Part shown: positions 1 through 10,245 of the stretch, piece by piece
How the letters are laid out: every line of letters begins with the position of its first letter
Numbering within the stretch: position 1 is the first letter of the stretch
Assembly: GCA_023512835.1 (NCBI GenBank)
Contig: CM042089.1
Span: forward strand, 55,051,427 to 55,115,426
Reading direction: 5' to 3'
Source: Taxillus chinensis
Taxonomy: Eukaryota; Streptophyta; Magnoliopsida; Santalales; Loranthaceae
DNA length: 64,000 bases
The notes under the pieces: generated by a model
The model's database searches: none
Told to the model about the DNA's origin: nothing
What the model saw: the letters and a program-made list of their open reading frames with translations, nothing else
Made by a program: the position numbers and the translations under genes

Positions 1-179
1 TTAGTTAAATTAGTAGAAACTCAGCAATCAAAGGTTCACCCATCCTCACCTAATCCAGCACAAGACTCAACCGATCACTATCGTTAAAGGAATATGATAC
101 CACCAATAAACAGAAATCTTAACACGCGAGAATCAACATCGTACCCTTGACTAAGGAAAGTTCTGCCATGCTCTCCTCC

Positions 180-760
180 TAGCCTAACTTGGTAGTCTTT
201 GGCCTCCAAACAAGGTTTGAATTTTGCTTTATCCCAAACTTGCTGAGCCAGTCCTCTAGCACCATGCCTTCCTTTACCAAAACAGACTGTCTGGAGATGT
301 CCTACTTTTCCACAGATGCGACACTAGTACTTCTTTCTGCCATACTCTTTTCCAATGTCCCGGTTGTCCACTGCAAGAACACCCCCTTTGGGAACTGGTC
401 TTTGCCTCTTGAGCCCTTTCTGCTGATAAGGACAACTATGTTTCAGTTAATCTTCACCCAAGCTCCCCCCAATGATGTGGGTTGATAGCTTTCGGCGTAC
501 CTCGCTCTTAATTAGTTGTCAACTCTCATCCTTCAATTCTTGAATTACCAGGCTTAAGATGCCAACCTCTGCCATGATTAGATCATTACTTACATCCTGC
601 AGCTCACCCACTTGCCCAGCCCGAGGGGCGGGCTTCTCTGCTCCCTCACTAGTCGTACAGGTCACAATTTTCGGAGACATTGGCTCCACGAAAAGGCAGC
701 GCTCCAGGTTATCACTCAACGATCTCAATACCATTACCGACTAGGCATTCTGAGCTATAA
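180..760 (-). pseudogene. Ty3 gag remnant with a CCHC zinc knuckle
   Basis: Minus-strand translation around 282-323 reads CRICGKVGHLQTVC, a CX2CX4HX4C knuckle as found at the C-terminus of retroelement nucleocapsid. It is followed in frame by a basic stretch toward 180. A TAG stop lies directly before the first Cys, and the part toward 760 is open only in short pieces, so this copy cannot make an intact Gag. The part nearer the LTR (519-734) is open on the minus strand but has no motif I recognise. The assignment rests on the knuckle plus the position about 1.2 kb downstream of a PBS. Gag would package the element RNA in cytoplasmic particles. Confidence 0.6.
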
Positions 761-1510
761 CTAACCTCAAAACATGCATTATCACCACACAAATTCATGG
801 ATGCACATCACAGACTATACAAGTTCACACCTTTACATGGCACATATAATCTATACTTAAGTGGATATTTCATCGTTTTGAACACAACATCACTTCTTCC
901 ACACAATACCATACAAAGGCACTTACTCAATCATTCACAGAACACCAACATCATTGTATTTTATTTTATTTTATTTTATTTATTTTTTGGTATTTTATTT
1001 TCCGTTCGTTCACATTTTACAAGTTTCAAGTTCACAAGCACTCAGTTTGAATACCACAAATTCTTTTCCATGCTTTCATGCTCAAATCATCACAAAATTT
1101 CAGAGTTGCACAATTGAAACTTTATCACGTTCAAACCATTTATCCATGCAATTACACACACTGCACACATTTCAGTTCTCATTAAACCACATTGCACAAG
1201 CAGCAATTCAACAAGCATACAACTCAAGTTGTCCTAAAATCAGAGTTAATCAGAGTTGCACAGATTAAACCACGTTCTTCATATTTTCCTCTCACATGCT
1301 TTATCTCGGTTACCCACACAATCACACAAGGACAACAAATGCAACTAGTGCCCTAATGCCAATGCATGCAAATCCTACCTCAGGTCTAGACTACCCCGAG
1401 TATGCCTTAGAGGCTCAAAGAGGACCATGTTGATCAGGCACGTCCCTCCAGGCTCCTCCAAAGGACTCAAGATAACCAGATCCGCCCACTACCCTAGGCC
1501 AACTAGACCA
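761..1510 (-). other. Ty3 leader between PBS and gag
   Basis: No coding signal. It holds a T-rich run near 955-1000 made of ATTTT units. It corresponds in position to the 5' untranslated leader of the element. Confidence 0.4.
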
Positions 1511-1523
1511 TGCTCTGATACCA
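1511..1523 (-). other. Primer-binding site, initiator Met tRNA type
   Basis: Minus strand TGGTATCAGAGCA, three bases inside the LTR end TGACA. This is the usual PBS of plant Ty3 and copia elements primed by initiator Met tRNA. It fixes the orientation of the element and marks 1527 as the inner LTR end. Confidence 0.9.
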
Positions 1524-1526
1524 TAT

Positions 1527-3025
1527 TGTCACGCCCCGGATTTCCATCCCGAGGAGACCGGAACGTGACCTTCCCTTTACCCAAGTTTGGATAAAGGGGA
1601 TAGAGTACAACATGCACAGACAGGATACCATACACTTCACATTTTATATTTAGAGAGACAAAAATCATATTTTTATTAAGTCCAAACATACAAAAGTGTC
1701 CAAACATGCTTTTATTACATAAAACTCCTCATTACAATATCTCCCCACTGGAGTTACATCAATTTCCATAAAATAACATAATCGAAAAGAAACGATAAAG
1801 CAAATACAGTTTTCCACCTCGGGATTCCACCTAACGCCTGTAAGTCCCTGAAAGAAAACACATCACAGTAGGAGGGGTGAGCAACCACAGCTCAGTAGGG
1901 ATCATGTCTCCCCAACCCATCCCATGCTCCTAGCATCTACATACCGTGTGTACAAGTGCAGTGTCGTGACACAATTATTTCAACAAATATAATAGTAAGC
2001 CATCAGCAAGAACAAATATTTCAAATAGCCACACAGGCTAGCACATGAACAGTCTCGGGCTTCCACAGCCACCGGGTTTCCAAGAGCAGTCCCGGGCTTC
2101 CACAGCCACCGGGTTCCAAGAACAGTCCCGGGCTTCCACAGCCACCGGGTTTCCAAGAGCATCCGGGCTTCCCACCGGGTTCCAAACGTCCCGCCGGCCA
2201 CCTGGGTTCCACAAAATAGTCCTGGGCTTCCACAGCCACCGGGTTTCACAAAACAGTCCCGGGCTTCCACAGCCACCGGGTTTCACAAAACAGTCCCGGG
2301 CTTCCACAGCCACTGGGTTTCACAAAATAGTACTGGGCTTCCACAGCCACCGGGTTTCACAAAATAGTCCCGGGCTTCCACAGCCATCGGGTTTCACAAA
2401 ACAGTCCTGGGCTTCCACAGCCACCGGGTTTCACAAAACAGTACACATAGCCTCTCAGGCATAAAGCCAAACACTTAGTAGGCACACATTCACAAATGTA
2501 CCAACCCAGCCACTTAGGCATAAAAACAAACACTTGGCATGGACACCTTTACACTTGATGGAACAAGTGCCAACCTTCCCGCATCCATACACGCGAAAAT
2601 ATCCACAATTCCAATATGGTCCTTCGGGGAAAGATGATTAGAATAACAAAACCAAGGTGATGGTACAAAAATATGGCTGCACGCCATAATGCACGCCATA
2701 TCCCCAATTGGCGTGCAGGTCCAAATACCCTGAAATTCTACCCCAAGCTTCGTTGCATCATGTAGAAGGCTGGTATGCAGTAATATGCTTGCACGCCAAT
2801 TGGTCCAATTGGCGTTCAAGGCCTTTGGCTTTGAAACTTTTGTGGAAGGTAGAGGACATCATTCTGAGAAACTTTAGTTCTGCACGCCAATTGATTTGAA
2901 GCCATCTACTTGGTCAAAACTAATTTCCAAAACCTGACTAACTTACTAGGGCCTGTATATGCAAATAACATCTTCCTAGGGCAAAACTAACTAACTCCTC
3001 ATATCCCAAAATACGGGTTATTACA
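1527..3025 (-). repeat. 5' LTR of the left Ty3 element
   Basis: Read on minus it starts TGTAATAACCCG and ends GGGGCGTGACA. It is 1499 bases. It matches the solo LTR 7062-9407 over most of its length but lacks roughly 570 bases equivalent to 8250-8815, including the TATA box and both palindromes. It carries the conserved box with CTCACCCCTCC (near 1870-1895) and an expanded minisatellite. Confidence 0.9.
2046..2440 (-). repeat. 37-bp minisatellite within the LTR
   Basis: About ten to eleven units built on GGGCTTCCACAGCCACCGGG followed by TTTCACAAAACAGTCC, with variants (TTCCAAGAGCAGTCC) at the left end. The related solo LTR has only about two units at 8062-8130, so the array expanded in this copy. 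It makes long proline-rich open frames on both strands that are artefacts. Confidence 0.9.
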
Positions 3026-3307
3026 TTACAAAGCTCATCCTAACATAACATGCACAGCTTACTATTCAAATGTCAGCTCTAAAATCATGGTGATATCATA
3101 CAAGAAGTAAAGACATACTCAACTAATTTGTAACACACCTTAATGATTGAAACATCTTTATCACAACAGGATACTAAGGTGGTCAATATAGTCAACCAGA
3201 ATTACATACCCTTGTAGCCATGCACCTCACAGGCAAAGCATACATTCACAACAAAAACATAAAAACAAAGCATGCATGCAAACAAACAAGCAACCGGTTC
3301 AAGGGAA
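3026..3307 (-). other. Athila-1 3' non-coding stretch
   Basis: No ORF of note. It is clearly homologous to 16560-16880 in Athila-2 (shared words around ATGGTGATATCAT and TTATCACAACA-GATACTAA), so it is the region between the additional ORF and the lost 3' LTR. Confidence 0.6.
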
Positions 3308-3325
3308 CCCCCCTCCCCACACTTA
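3308..3325 (-). other. Polypurine tract of Athila-1
   Basis: Minus strand TAAGTGTGGGGAGGGGGG, just downstream of the additional ORF. This is the usual form of the Athila/Tat plus-strand primer. In Athila-2 the equivalent site at about 16887-16900 is degraded (AAGTGTGGTGTATT) and a similar sequence also abuts its LTR at 15434. Confidence 0.7.
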
Positions 3326-3375
3326 AACTATGCGATGTCCTCAGAGCATGGGAAAAGGAAAAAGGAAAAAGACCG

Positions 3376-5696
3376 TTACCGGTTGGTGGGTACGATGTAG
3401 TAGAAGATAACATGGGCCACCATTCTCCTAAGACGCGTGACAAAGTCAGCAGATGTTTCTCCTGTGAGCGCCCAAGTATCCTTATGCTGCAACAGAGCTA
3501 TCAAATAATAGCACACAAAAATCCCACAATTGAATTGATCAAGCTGTTAGGGAAGCTCCATTTCATTGAAGTGCACCAAAGGAAACTTGGATTTCAACAG
3601 CCCTTCTTTTCTGAGTGCGTTTTTGATTTTTTTCAAGAAACCATGGACGAGCTTCTTCTTTCGTGTGGAAAACCCATGGGCTTGGCTCGGGTCATAAAGG
3701 ATGGCATGGCCCACACTCAAGTCCAATTGGAAGAGTACGAAGTGTCGATCAAGGAGGACCGGTATAAGAACCTCATGGACTTGGTGCCAAGAGCAATGTC
3801 CTTCTGCTGCTCCATTCATCCGCTGGCGGAAAATGTGCTCCTCTAACGGCTACTCATATATCTCACACAGCATGATGGAGGTGTACTGAGCCATAGGGTA
3901 GTCGTTGGGCTCAGCCTCCACCACATGTCGCATCGTACGGCAGAATAAGTCAACATCATCGGAAGATAAGTACTCATCAGCTAGGATACACTGCAAATAG
4001 GATGACGTGAAGACTTCGGAATCACGCGTAAAGCGTGCTTGCAAGGTGTCTCCATAAGTAAACTGCTGAAAAGCAGCTATGGCATCAGCAGTGGAGAGGG
4101 CCGGATAGAGATGAATGTAGATGGGCTCCCCTAGGTTATCTTCCTAGGGAGCTTCTGATGACGCGCCGGACCACCATTGCAATGGCTGGATTAAGGGAAC
4201 AAGGGCCTATGAAGAGCTGGGCCCTGCTGGTGGTGTAAAATAAACACGATCTGCTGGAGGAAAGGGTGGAGTGTTGTAGGGGTCCGCCTCTTGCGGATAC
4301 TGTTGATACTCCGGTGTCTCTTTGCTATGTGCAGCAGGCTGTTGTACCGGTGGTGACGGTGCGTCAAATGGATCCTCCACAAGAGGTGTAGGAGTTTTCT
4401 TCTTCTTCTTCCCCAGGGCCTTCCAGATCTTACCGAGCAGACCTTTAACTTCCTTCTGCTCCTTGAGGATGAGAGTTTGATTTTTCTTCAGCAGCCCGAT
4501 CTCCTAAGTGGTTTCCGCCTGTGCCTCCTGTAGTTGAGCAGTTTGCCTCCGTAAATCTTCATAAGAAGCATCAGGAGTTGGCTCCGGGGCTTCCCATGGT
4601 TGGGCAGATAGACGAGAGGTTGCTTGTTGGTCATGAGCGATGTACTTGAGCAACTCCTCCAGCTGAAGTCTTGTGATGTGGCCATTAGTGAAAGCCCAGT
4701 TAAGAACGTCAGCTTCACTAATAACTTGGCCACTGACACCTTGGAAGAAGTTATAGACTTCCTCCTTGTAAACGTTGAACTGCATGTACATGGCAGTCAA
4801 CTGGAAGATGTGCTATCGGCGGGCGTTCATGGGAGTAGAGGTGTCTCTAAACTGCTCAGTGGGTCGCTCCATATGCACACTGTGACATGAAGCCTGTGGA
4901 GCGACGTGGATACTATCTCCCCATTTGCCCTTGTAGCTAACTCCTAAAGCACCCTCTGGATGGAGAACTCGTAACCGCAGATTATTCGGGAAAACAGTGG
5001 TGACTACTTGAGCACTAAGATGACCATATTCATATTGCAGAAGCATGCTAAGTAGTCGACCATATAAACATTTGTGAATGTCCCATTTCCACAATTTAAA
5101 AATTTTAGCAGCCTAATCAATGTGTAACTGACGATCGATGCAAAACATAAACTCCAAATGGGACTTAGGGACTGAGTCTATGCCACTAGTCTGTAACAGT
5201 AAGCACCTCCCTACCAAATTGGCAAGGCAACGGTATTTCCCATGAAATCCGTTTTTAGTAAATTGTCGACGTCTCCCAAATTCCTTATTATACTGTAAAG
5301 CTCTACCATAATCTCCTAAGTTCAAATCGGGTATTGCATGAGATTTGGCAAATCAAAGCAGTCTCTCAACATAGCAGGGGAAATAGAAATTAAGACACCT
5401 TGAACTTCCCCAATTATCTCATCATCTTCCTCTTTGACGTAGACTGAATTGTAAAAGTCAAACATGGCAGGATAATATAATAGATCACTGCGAACGCATA
5501 CTAACCTTCTCTGCCCCAAAGCTTGCAGCTTGGTTATAACTTCTTCAGTCCAGTCAAGTGTGGAGGACTCCAGGATCTCCCAATCAAGCACATTCCCCAT
5601 GAAGATCGTGTTGGCTTCTCTCAGCGCCGACGGCATAGAGGTGGCAGAGGCTTCAAGGCTGCCTTCTCCTTGGCGGGCTCTCCTTGTGCGCACCAT
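3376..5696 (-). pseudogene. Athila additional ORF with Ulp1-like (C48) cysteine peptidase domain
   Basis: Start ATG at 5694-5696 (MVRTRRARQ). Part 1 (5322-5696) has DLLYYPAMFDFYNSVYV and CFDLPN, like proteins annotated as putative plant transposon protein. Part 2 (4813-5325) has FHGKYRCLANLVGRC, similar to the SIRE additional ORF. Part 3 (about 4400-4560) is Gln/Glu/Lys-rich with EVKGLLGKIWKAL, probably coiled. The C-terminal part (about 3430-3990) resembles the Ulp1/SENP fold: ADEYLSSDDVDLF, then DRHFVLFQLD (His at 3742-3744), LYDPSQ (Asp at 3691-3693, 17 residues on), and QFNCGIFVC (Cys at 3526-3528) with Gln six residues before Cys. Yeast Ulp1 has the same His-Asp and Gln-Cys spacings. Several stops and frameshifts, including one just before the Cys motif, make this copy dead. 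Function (deSUMOylation or polyprotein cleavage) is unknown. Confidence 0.72.
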
Positions 5697-5782
5697 GACT
5701 TCTAACTCAGAAAGGAATTTACTCTCAATAGGAAGGAAGAGGAGAGTATGAGATGTGAGTTTTAAGCTTGGAGCCCCTCCCA

Positions 5783-5789
5783 ATTTATA
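5783..5789 (-). promoter_or_regulatory. Candidate internal TATA box for the additional ORF
   Basis: Minus strand CACTATAAATTGGGAGGGGC, about 90 bases upstream of the ATG at 5696. Athila-2 has a TATA box in the equivalent place (18754-18760), so it is conserved between copies. This suggests that the additional ORF is transcribed from its own promoter rather than only from the LTR. Confidence 0.5.
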
Positions 5790-5924
5790 GTGATTCGCCA
5801 CAAGGGAAAAGACAAAAATGACCTTCTTAAAGTGCTCCATTATTTTCACGGTCAGAGCAAAGAAGGATCTAGATGTTGCCAGCTATTTGCCACCCAAATT
5901 CCAGCTTGATTGGATTCCATTTTG

Positions 5925-6262
5925 GTTGCACGTGAAAACACGTTTTTCACAGGCAGAGCGTAGAAGACTCTAGACATTGCCAGCTATTGTCCACCAAAAT
6001 TTTAAAGGGAAATGACGTCTCTATCCATGTGCACGTGAAAAGGCTTTTCACGGGCAAGTTGCGCAAGCTGCTAGATGGTGTAAGCTGTCTCCCTGAAAAA
6101 TTACAACTTGAAATGACCTTTATAGCCTTCTGCACGCGAAAATGCTTTTCATGGGCAGGTCCTTTTTCGTCCAAATTTCACCAGTAGGTCAAGAATGAAC
6201 AGTATATCAAGCCTACATGTGCACATGAAAAGATTCTTTTGGCGGGCAAGCCTTTTTCACCT
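5925..6262 (-). repeat. Four palindromic repeats upstream of the additional ORF
   Basis: Units roughly 100 bases apart, each of the form GCACGTGAAAA-(3 to 5)-TTTTCACGGGCA: near 5927, 6031, 6139 and 6222. The core CACGTG is a G-box. Half-sites of the same form (TTCACGTGCA, GGCGTGCA) occur in the LTR promoters of several elements here. Likely transcription-factor sites; not tested. Confidence 0.6.
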
Positions 6263-6654
6263 CAAATGCTCTGAAATTTGACATGCTGGAAGCCCATCTC
6301 TTAAGGACAAAAACGTGTCACTTAATTTTCCACAAATCCCCTTTCAATTGTCATAAATGCATCTCCTCTCTGTGGCATTGAAATGCAGTGGGTCCCTCTG
6401 GTTCACCTTAAGTGGGCTTGGACTTGGGCCTTAGAAAAGTTGTCTAAAGTTCTTCTAAAAGGCCCAAGTGAAGTGAAAACAAACTAGCCCAGTACTGCAA
6501 AATAAAAATTAGAAAACAAAACAAAAACACTCCTGCAGAAGAAAGGTTAAAGCAAAATAAAATAAAATAAAAATTAAAAGGGAAAGAAGTCACCATGGGT
6601 TGCCTCCCATGAAGCGCTGAGTTAAGTTCTTTAGCTGGACCGTCCTGGTCGTCA
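6263..6654 (-). other. Spacer between integrase and additional ORF
   Basis: No coding signal. An AAAT-rich run near 6553-6575. It is the long intergenic spacer typical of Athila between pol and the downstream ORF. Confidence 0.5.
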
Positions 6655-7056
6655 AACAACACAGAGAGTAAACAGTTCAACTTCTTTGACCTCTTCGGGC
6701 GAAAAGTAAGGCTTTATCCGTTGCCCGTTGACCTTGAAAATATGACCAGAAGTTGATTACAGTTCTACACTGCCATAGGGAAACACTCGAGTCACTCTGT
6801 ATGGCCCCATCTATTTTGATCTCAGCTTCCCTGGAAAAAGCTTCAATCACGAATTGAACAACAGCACCTGCTGGCCTGACTGAACTAAAGAGGGAGTTAT
6901 TTTTCTGTCATGCACAGCTTTGGTCCGCTCCTTGTATAACCTGGCACTCTCATAGGCATGGTATCGGAACTCATCTAATTCATTAAGTTGATACAAGCGG
7001 AGCTCCTTAGCAACAGTAGGATCCAAGTTCAGCTTCTGAACTTCCCAGAACGCCTT
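6655..7056 (-). pseudogene. Athila-1 integrase, C-terminal part
   Basis: Minus-strand translation gives KAFWEVQKLNLD, LNELDEFRYHAYESARLYKE, VLLFNS, LKLFPGKLRSK and MGPYRVTRVFP, the standard C-terminal end of Athila integrase including the GPY-like segment. It continues the core at 9413-10245; the two were split by a solo LTR with a GTGCT duplication. Stops occur after LLFNS and before MGPY. In an intact element this domain binds DNA during integration. Confidence 0.85.
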
Positions 7057-7480
7057 GTGCTTGTCACGCCCCGGATTTCCAACCCGAGGAAACCATAACG
7101 TGACCCTCCCTTTACCCAAGTTGGATAAAGGGGTTAGAATACAACATACACTTCACATTTTATATTCAGAGACTAATCTTATTATATCTATTGAGTCCAA
7201 ACATAAAAAATGTGTCCAAAACATGCTTTTATTACATTAAACTCCACATTACAATATCTCCCCACTAGGGTTACAAAGCTTACACAAAAACAGCATAACT
7301 TAAATAACAGTAAGCAAGCCACAAGCAGGACTTCCACCTTGGTGTTCCCACCTAACGCTTGTAGGTTCTTGTAAAGAAAACAACATGGTAGGAGGGGTGA
7401 GCAACCACAGCTCAGTAGGGATCATGTCTCCCCAACCCATCCCATGCTCCTAACATCTACATGCCATGTGTACAAGTGCT

Positions 7481-7980
7481 NNNNNNNNNNNNNNNNNNNN
7501 NNNNNNNNNNNNNNNNNNNNNNNNNNNNNNNNNNNNNNNNNNNNNNNNNNNNNNNNNNNNNNNNNNNNNNNNNNNNNNNNNNNNNNNNNNNNNNNNNNNN
7601 NNNNNNNNNNNNNNNNNNNNNNNNNNNNNNNNNNNNNNNNNNNNNNNNNNNNNNNNNNNNNNNNNNNNNNNNNNNNNNNNNNNNNNNNNNNNNNNNNNNN
7701 NNNNNNNNNNNNNNNNNNNNNNNNNNNNNNNNNNNNNNNNNNNNNNNNNNNNNNNNNNNNNNNNNNNNNNNNNNNNNNNNNNNNNNNNNNNNNNNNNNNN
7801 NNNNNNNNNNNNNNNNNNNNNNNNNNNNNNNNNNNNNNNNNNNNNNNNNNNNNNNNNNNNNNNNNNNNNNNNNNNNNNNNNNNNNNNNNNNNNNNNNNNN
7901 NNNNNNNNNNNNNNNNNNNNNNNNNNNNNNNNNNNNNNNNNNNNNNNNNNNNNNNNNNNNNNNNNNNNNNNNNNNNNNNN
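7481..7980. other. Assembly gap, 500 N
   Basis: Exactly 500 N. It falls where the related LTR has only a few bases between GTACAAGTGC and GTGTC (compare 1950-1968), so the real gap may be very small or negative in length. Confidence 0.95.
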
Positions 7981-8617
7981 GTGTCATGATACAATTATTT
8001 CACTAGATATAATAACAGGCCATAGCGACAAATACAATCATACAAGCTGGTACATGAACATTCCCGGACTTCCACATCCACCTGGTTCCAAGAAAGTGTC
8101 CCCGGCTTCCACACCACCGGGTTCCAAGAACAAGACATATAACCACTCAGGCATAGAACCAAACACTTAGTAGGTACACATTCACAAATGTACAAACCCG
8201 GCCACTCAGGCATAAAAACAAACACTTGGCATGCACACCATTACCAACTCACAATTCTAGCCTTACCTGGCATATTATCAAACACATACGGGCATATTCT
8301 CACGGACATATTCACACGAGGCATTTTATCGAACACTTAACATGCACTTGCCCACCCAACATCATGATCACACCAAAAATGCCATCGAAGGCCAACATTT
8401 ATATAGGAGATCACACCTATATGAATTTACATATAAATATTATAGCATTAACAATAGAAACTTTATAAAACATCCACACAGGGCCTAAACCCCGGAACGG
8501 ACCGGGAAACGAGAACCCTACCTATAAGAAAATGTATCACCACAATAACAATCCTGCTCCCACGCCGAATGTCGTCCACCCTCGAGGAACACCACGGTAG
8601 AAATGGCCATAACCCTC

Positions 8618-8626
8618 CTCTCTCTC

Positions 8627-8673
<47 letters not shown>
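8618..8673. repeat. CT microsatellite
   Basis: Nearly perfect CT run of about 56 bases with one CCC interruption, in the transcribed leader part of the solo LTR (GA on the sense strand). GA runs are at the same relative place in other LTRs here (21485, 37976, 55738). Confidence 0.95.
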
Positions 8674-8675
<2 letters not shown>

Positions 8676-8729
8676 GACAGTGCGGTGGGTGAAGAAGAGA
8701 ACCCCAAACCTAAAACAAGAGGGCTCCTC

Positions 8730-8812
8730 ATCCCTTATATGGATCTCCCACTATCAAAACGATGTAGTTTTGATTAAGTGAAACCCAAGATCAAAACGAC
8801 ATAGTTTTGATG
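8730..8812 (-). promoter_or_regulatory. LTR core promoter: TATA box and two palindromes
   Basis: Minus strand CATATAAGGG (about 8732-8741), with two imperfect palindromes of the form ATCAAAAC-GATGTA-GTTTTGAT at 8754-8775 and 8791-8810 immediately upstream. The same arrangement is in the solo LTR at 20906-22877 and in both Athila LTRs. Confidence 0.65.
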
Positions 8813-9412
8813 GAACAAGCTCCAACCTTCCCGCATCCATACCCGCCAAAATATCCACAATTCCAACATGGTCCTTTGGGGAAAGATGATTAGAATAACA
8901 AAACCAAGGTGACAAGACAAAAATATCCCCAATTGGCGTGCAGGTCCAAATACCCTGAACTTCTACCCCAAGCTTCCTTGTATCCTGTAGAAGGTGGGTA
9001 TGCGATAAAATGCTTGCACGCCAATTGGTCCAATTGGCGTTGAAGGCCTTTGGCTCTGAAACTTCGTGGAGGTAGAGGACATCATTCCGAGAAACTTTTT
9101 GTTCCGCATGCCAATTGATTTGAGGCCATCTACTTGGTCAAAATCAATCTCTAAAACCCGATAAAACGACTAAAAACGCTTTGTATATGCAAAAAGCCTC
9201 TTCCTAGGGCATAAAAGCACGTTATGAATTGTCACGTGCACCTTCCAAAAGTCCCCACTTGGGCTCATCTCTTACCTCAAACTTGTGCCTCAACATTCAA
9301 GGTGTAGCTAAAGTGTGTGGGAAGGAAACTCCCTAAAACCCAACAATTTCCACTCACAAGGCATCTGCGGTTAACTTCTTACATGCCGCAAAACACGGGT
9401 CATTACGGTGCT

Positions 9413-10245
9413 CCAGTTCTGCGCGGATGACAGCCTTTCCATACAACAAGCGGTAAGGAGACATTCCTATAGGTGTCTTATATGCGATCCAATAGGCCCA
9501 TAAAGCCTCATCCAATTTTTGAGACCACACCTTCTAGTTGCCTCCCACTTGTTTTCTCCAAGATTTGCTTGATTTCGCGATTAGAGACTTCAGTTTGCCC
9601 ATTTGCTTGTGGATGATATGCAAGTGTTCGCCTATGCTACACTCCGTACTTCATCAACAGTTTCTCAAACTGTTTGTTGCAAAAGTGACTTCCCTCGTCA
9701 CTGATGATAGCTCGCGATGTGCCAAATCGACTGAAAATATTCCGACGCAAGAATTTGGTAACCACTTGAGCATCATTCCTTCTAGTGGGAATCGCTTCAA
9801 CCCACTTGGACACGTAATCAACAGCCAGTAAAATGTATGAGAACCCCTCTGATGGTGAAAATGGGCCCATGAAGTCGATACCCCAGATATCGAAGAGTTC
9901 AACTGGAAGAATTCCAGTTTGGGGCATCTCTTGCTTCCGTGTTATACCCCCTGCTCGCTGACACTGATCACAGGCCTTAATGAAGGTATACGCATCACGG
10001 AACATGGTGGGCCAGTAAAAACCACTTTGCAAGATCTTGGACATGGTTTTCTGAACTCCGAAGTGGCCAGCATAGTCAAATGAGTGACAATGCTTCAGGA
10101 TACTGTCCACTTCTTCTTTTGGTACACATTTTCGTATCATCTGATCAGCACATTACCTGAACAGATACGGGTCATCCCAGATGTACTTTCGAACATCAGC
10201 AAGAAACTTCTTCTTCTGCTGATACGTGAACTCAGTTGGTATATA
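9413..10245 (-). pseudogene. Athila-1 integrase, zinc finger and catalytic core
   Basis: Includes MIRKCVPKEE, the HHCC finger (HCHSFDYAGHFG, then CDQCQRAG), the first catalytic Asp in GIDFMGPF, the second in ISDEGSHFCN, and the core end IGMSPYRLLYGKA near 9420-9500. This is the DDE integrase that would insert the element cDNA. The reading frame is interrupted below 9637 and the gene is split at 9407 by the solo LTR. It matches Athila in both sequence and position behind RNase H. Confidence 0.88.

Larger units (their letters stand above)
1..3025 (-). mobile_element. Ty3/gypsy element, 5' part, running off the left edge
   Basis: Read on the minus strand, the order is LTR (3025 to 1527), primer-binding site (1523 to 1511), leader, then gag remnants with a zinc knuckle. 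The pol part would lie left of base 1. The LTR is homologous to the solo LTR at 7062-9407. It sits in the 3' non-coding end of Athila-1; the flank at 3026-3030 is TTACA, and its partner duplication would be outside the window. Confidence 0.85.
7062..9407 (-). mobile_element. Solo Ty3 LTR with GTGCT target duplication
   Basis: On the plus strand it starts TGTCACGCCCC and ends at CGGGTCATTACG (canonical terminal A changed to G). GTGCT flanks it at 7057-7061 and 9408-9412. It is about 2.35 kb including 500 N. It interrupts Athila-1 integrase and belongs to the same family as LTR 1527-3025. Its half toward 9227 is Athila-like (see findings). No PBS, gag or pol is attached, as expected after LTR-LTR recombination, though the gap hides part of it. 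Confidence 0.88.

Noticed and set aside
1511..1523. Possible tRNA gene at TGGTATCAGAGC sites (also 19293, 59948)
   Set aside because: Only the 3' end complement of the tRNA is present and it sits next to LTR ends, so these are primer-binding sites.
2045..2464. Long Pro/Gly-rich open frames on both strands
   Set aside because: They are translations of the 37-bp minisatellite, open in several frames at once, and lie within an LTR.
7422..8170. Open frames spanning the N run
   Set aside because: They consist of undetermined bases; nothing is encoded that can be read.
8537..8781. Ser/Leu- or Arg/Glu-repeat frames
   Set aside because: Product of the CT microsatellite in the solo LTR.
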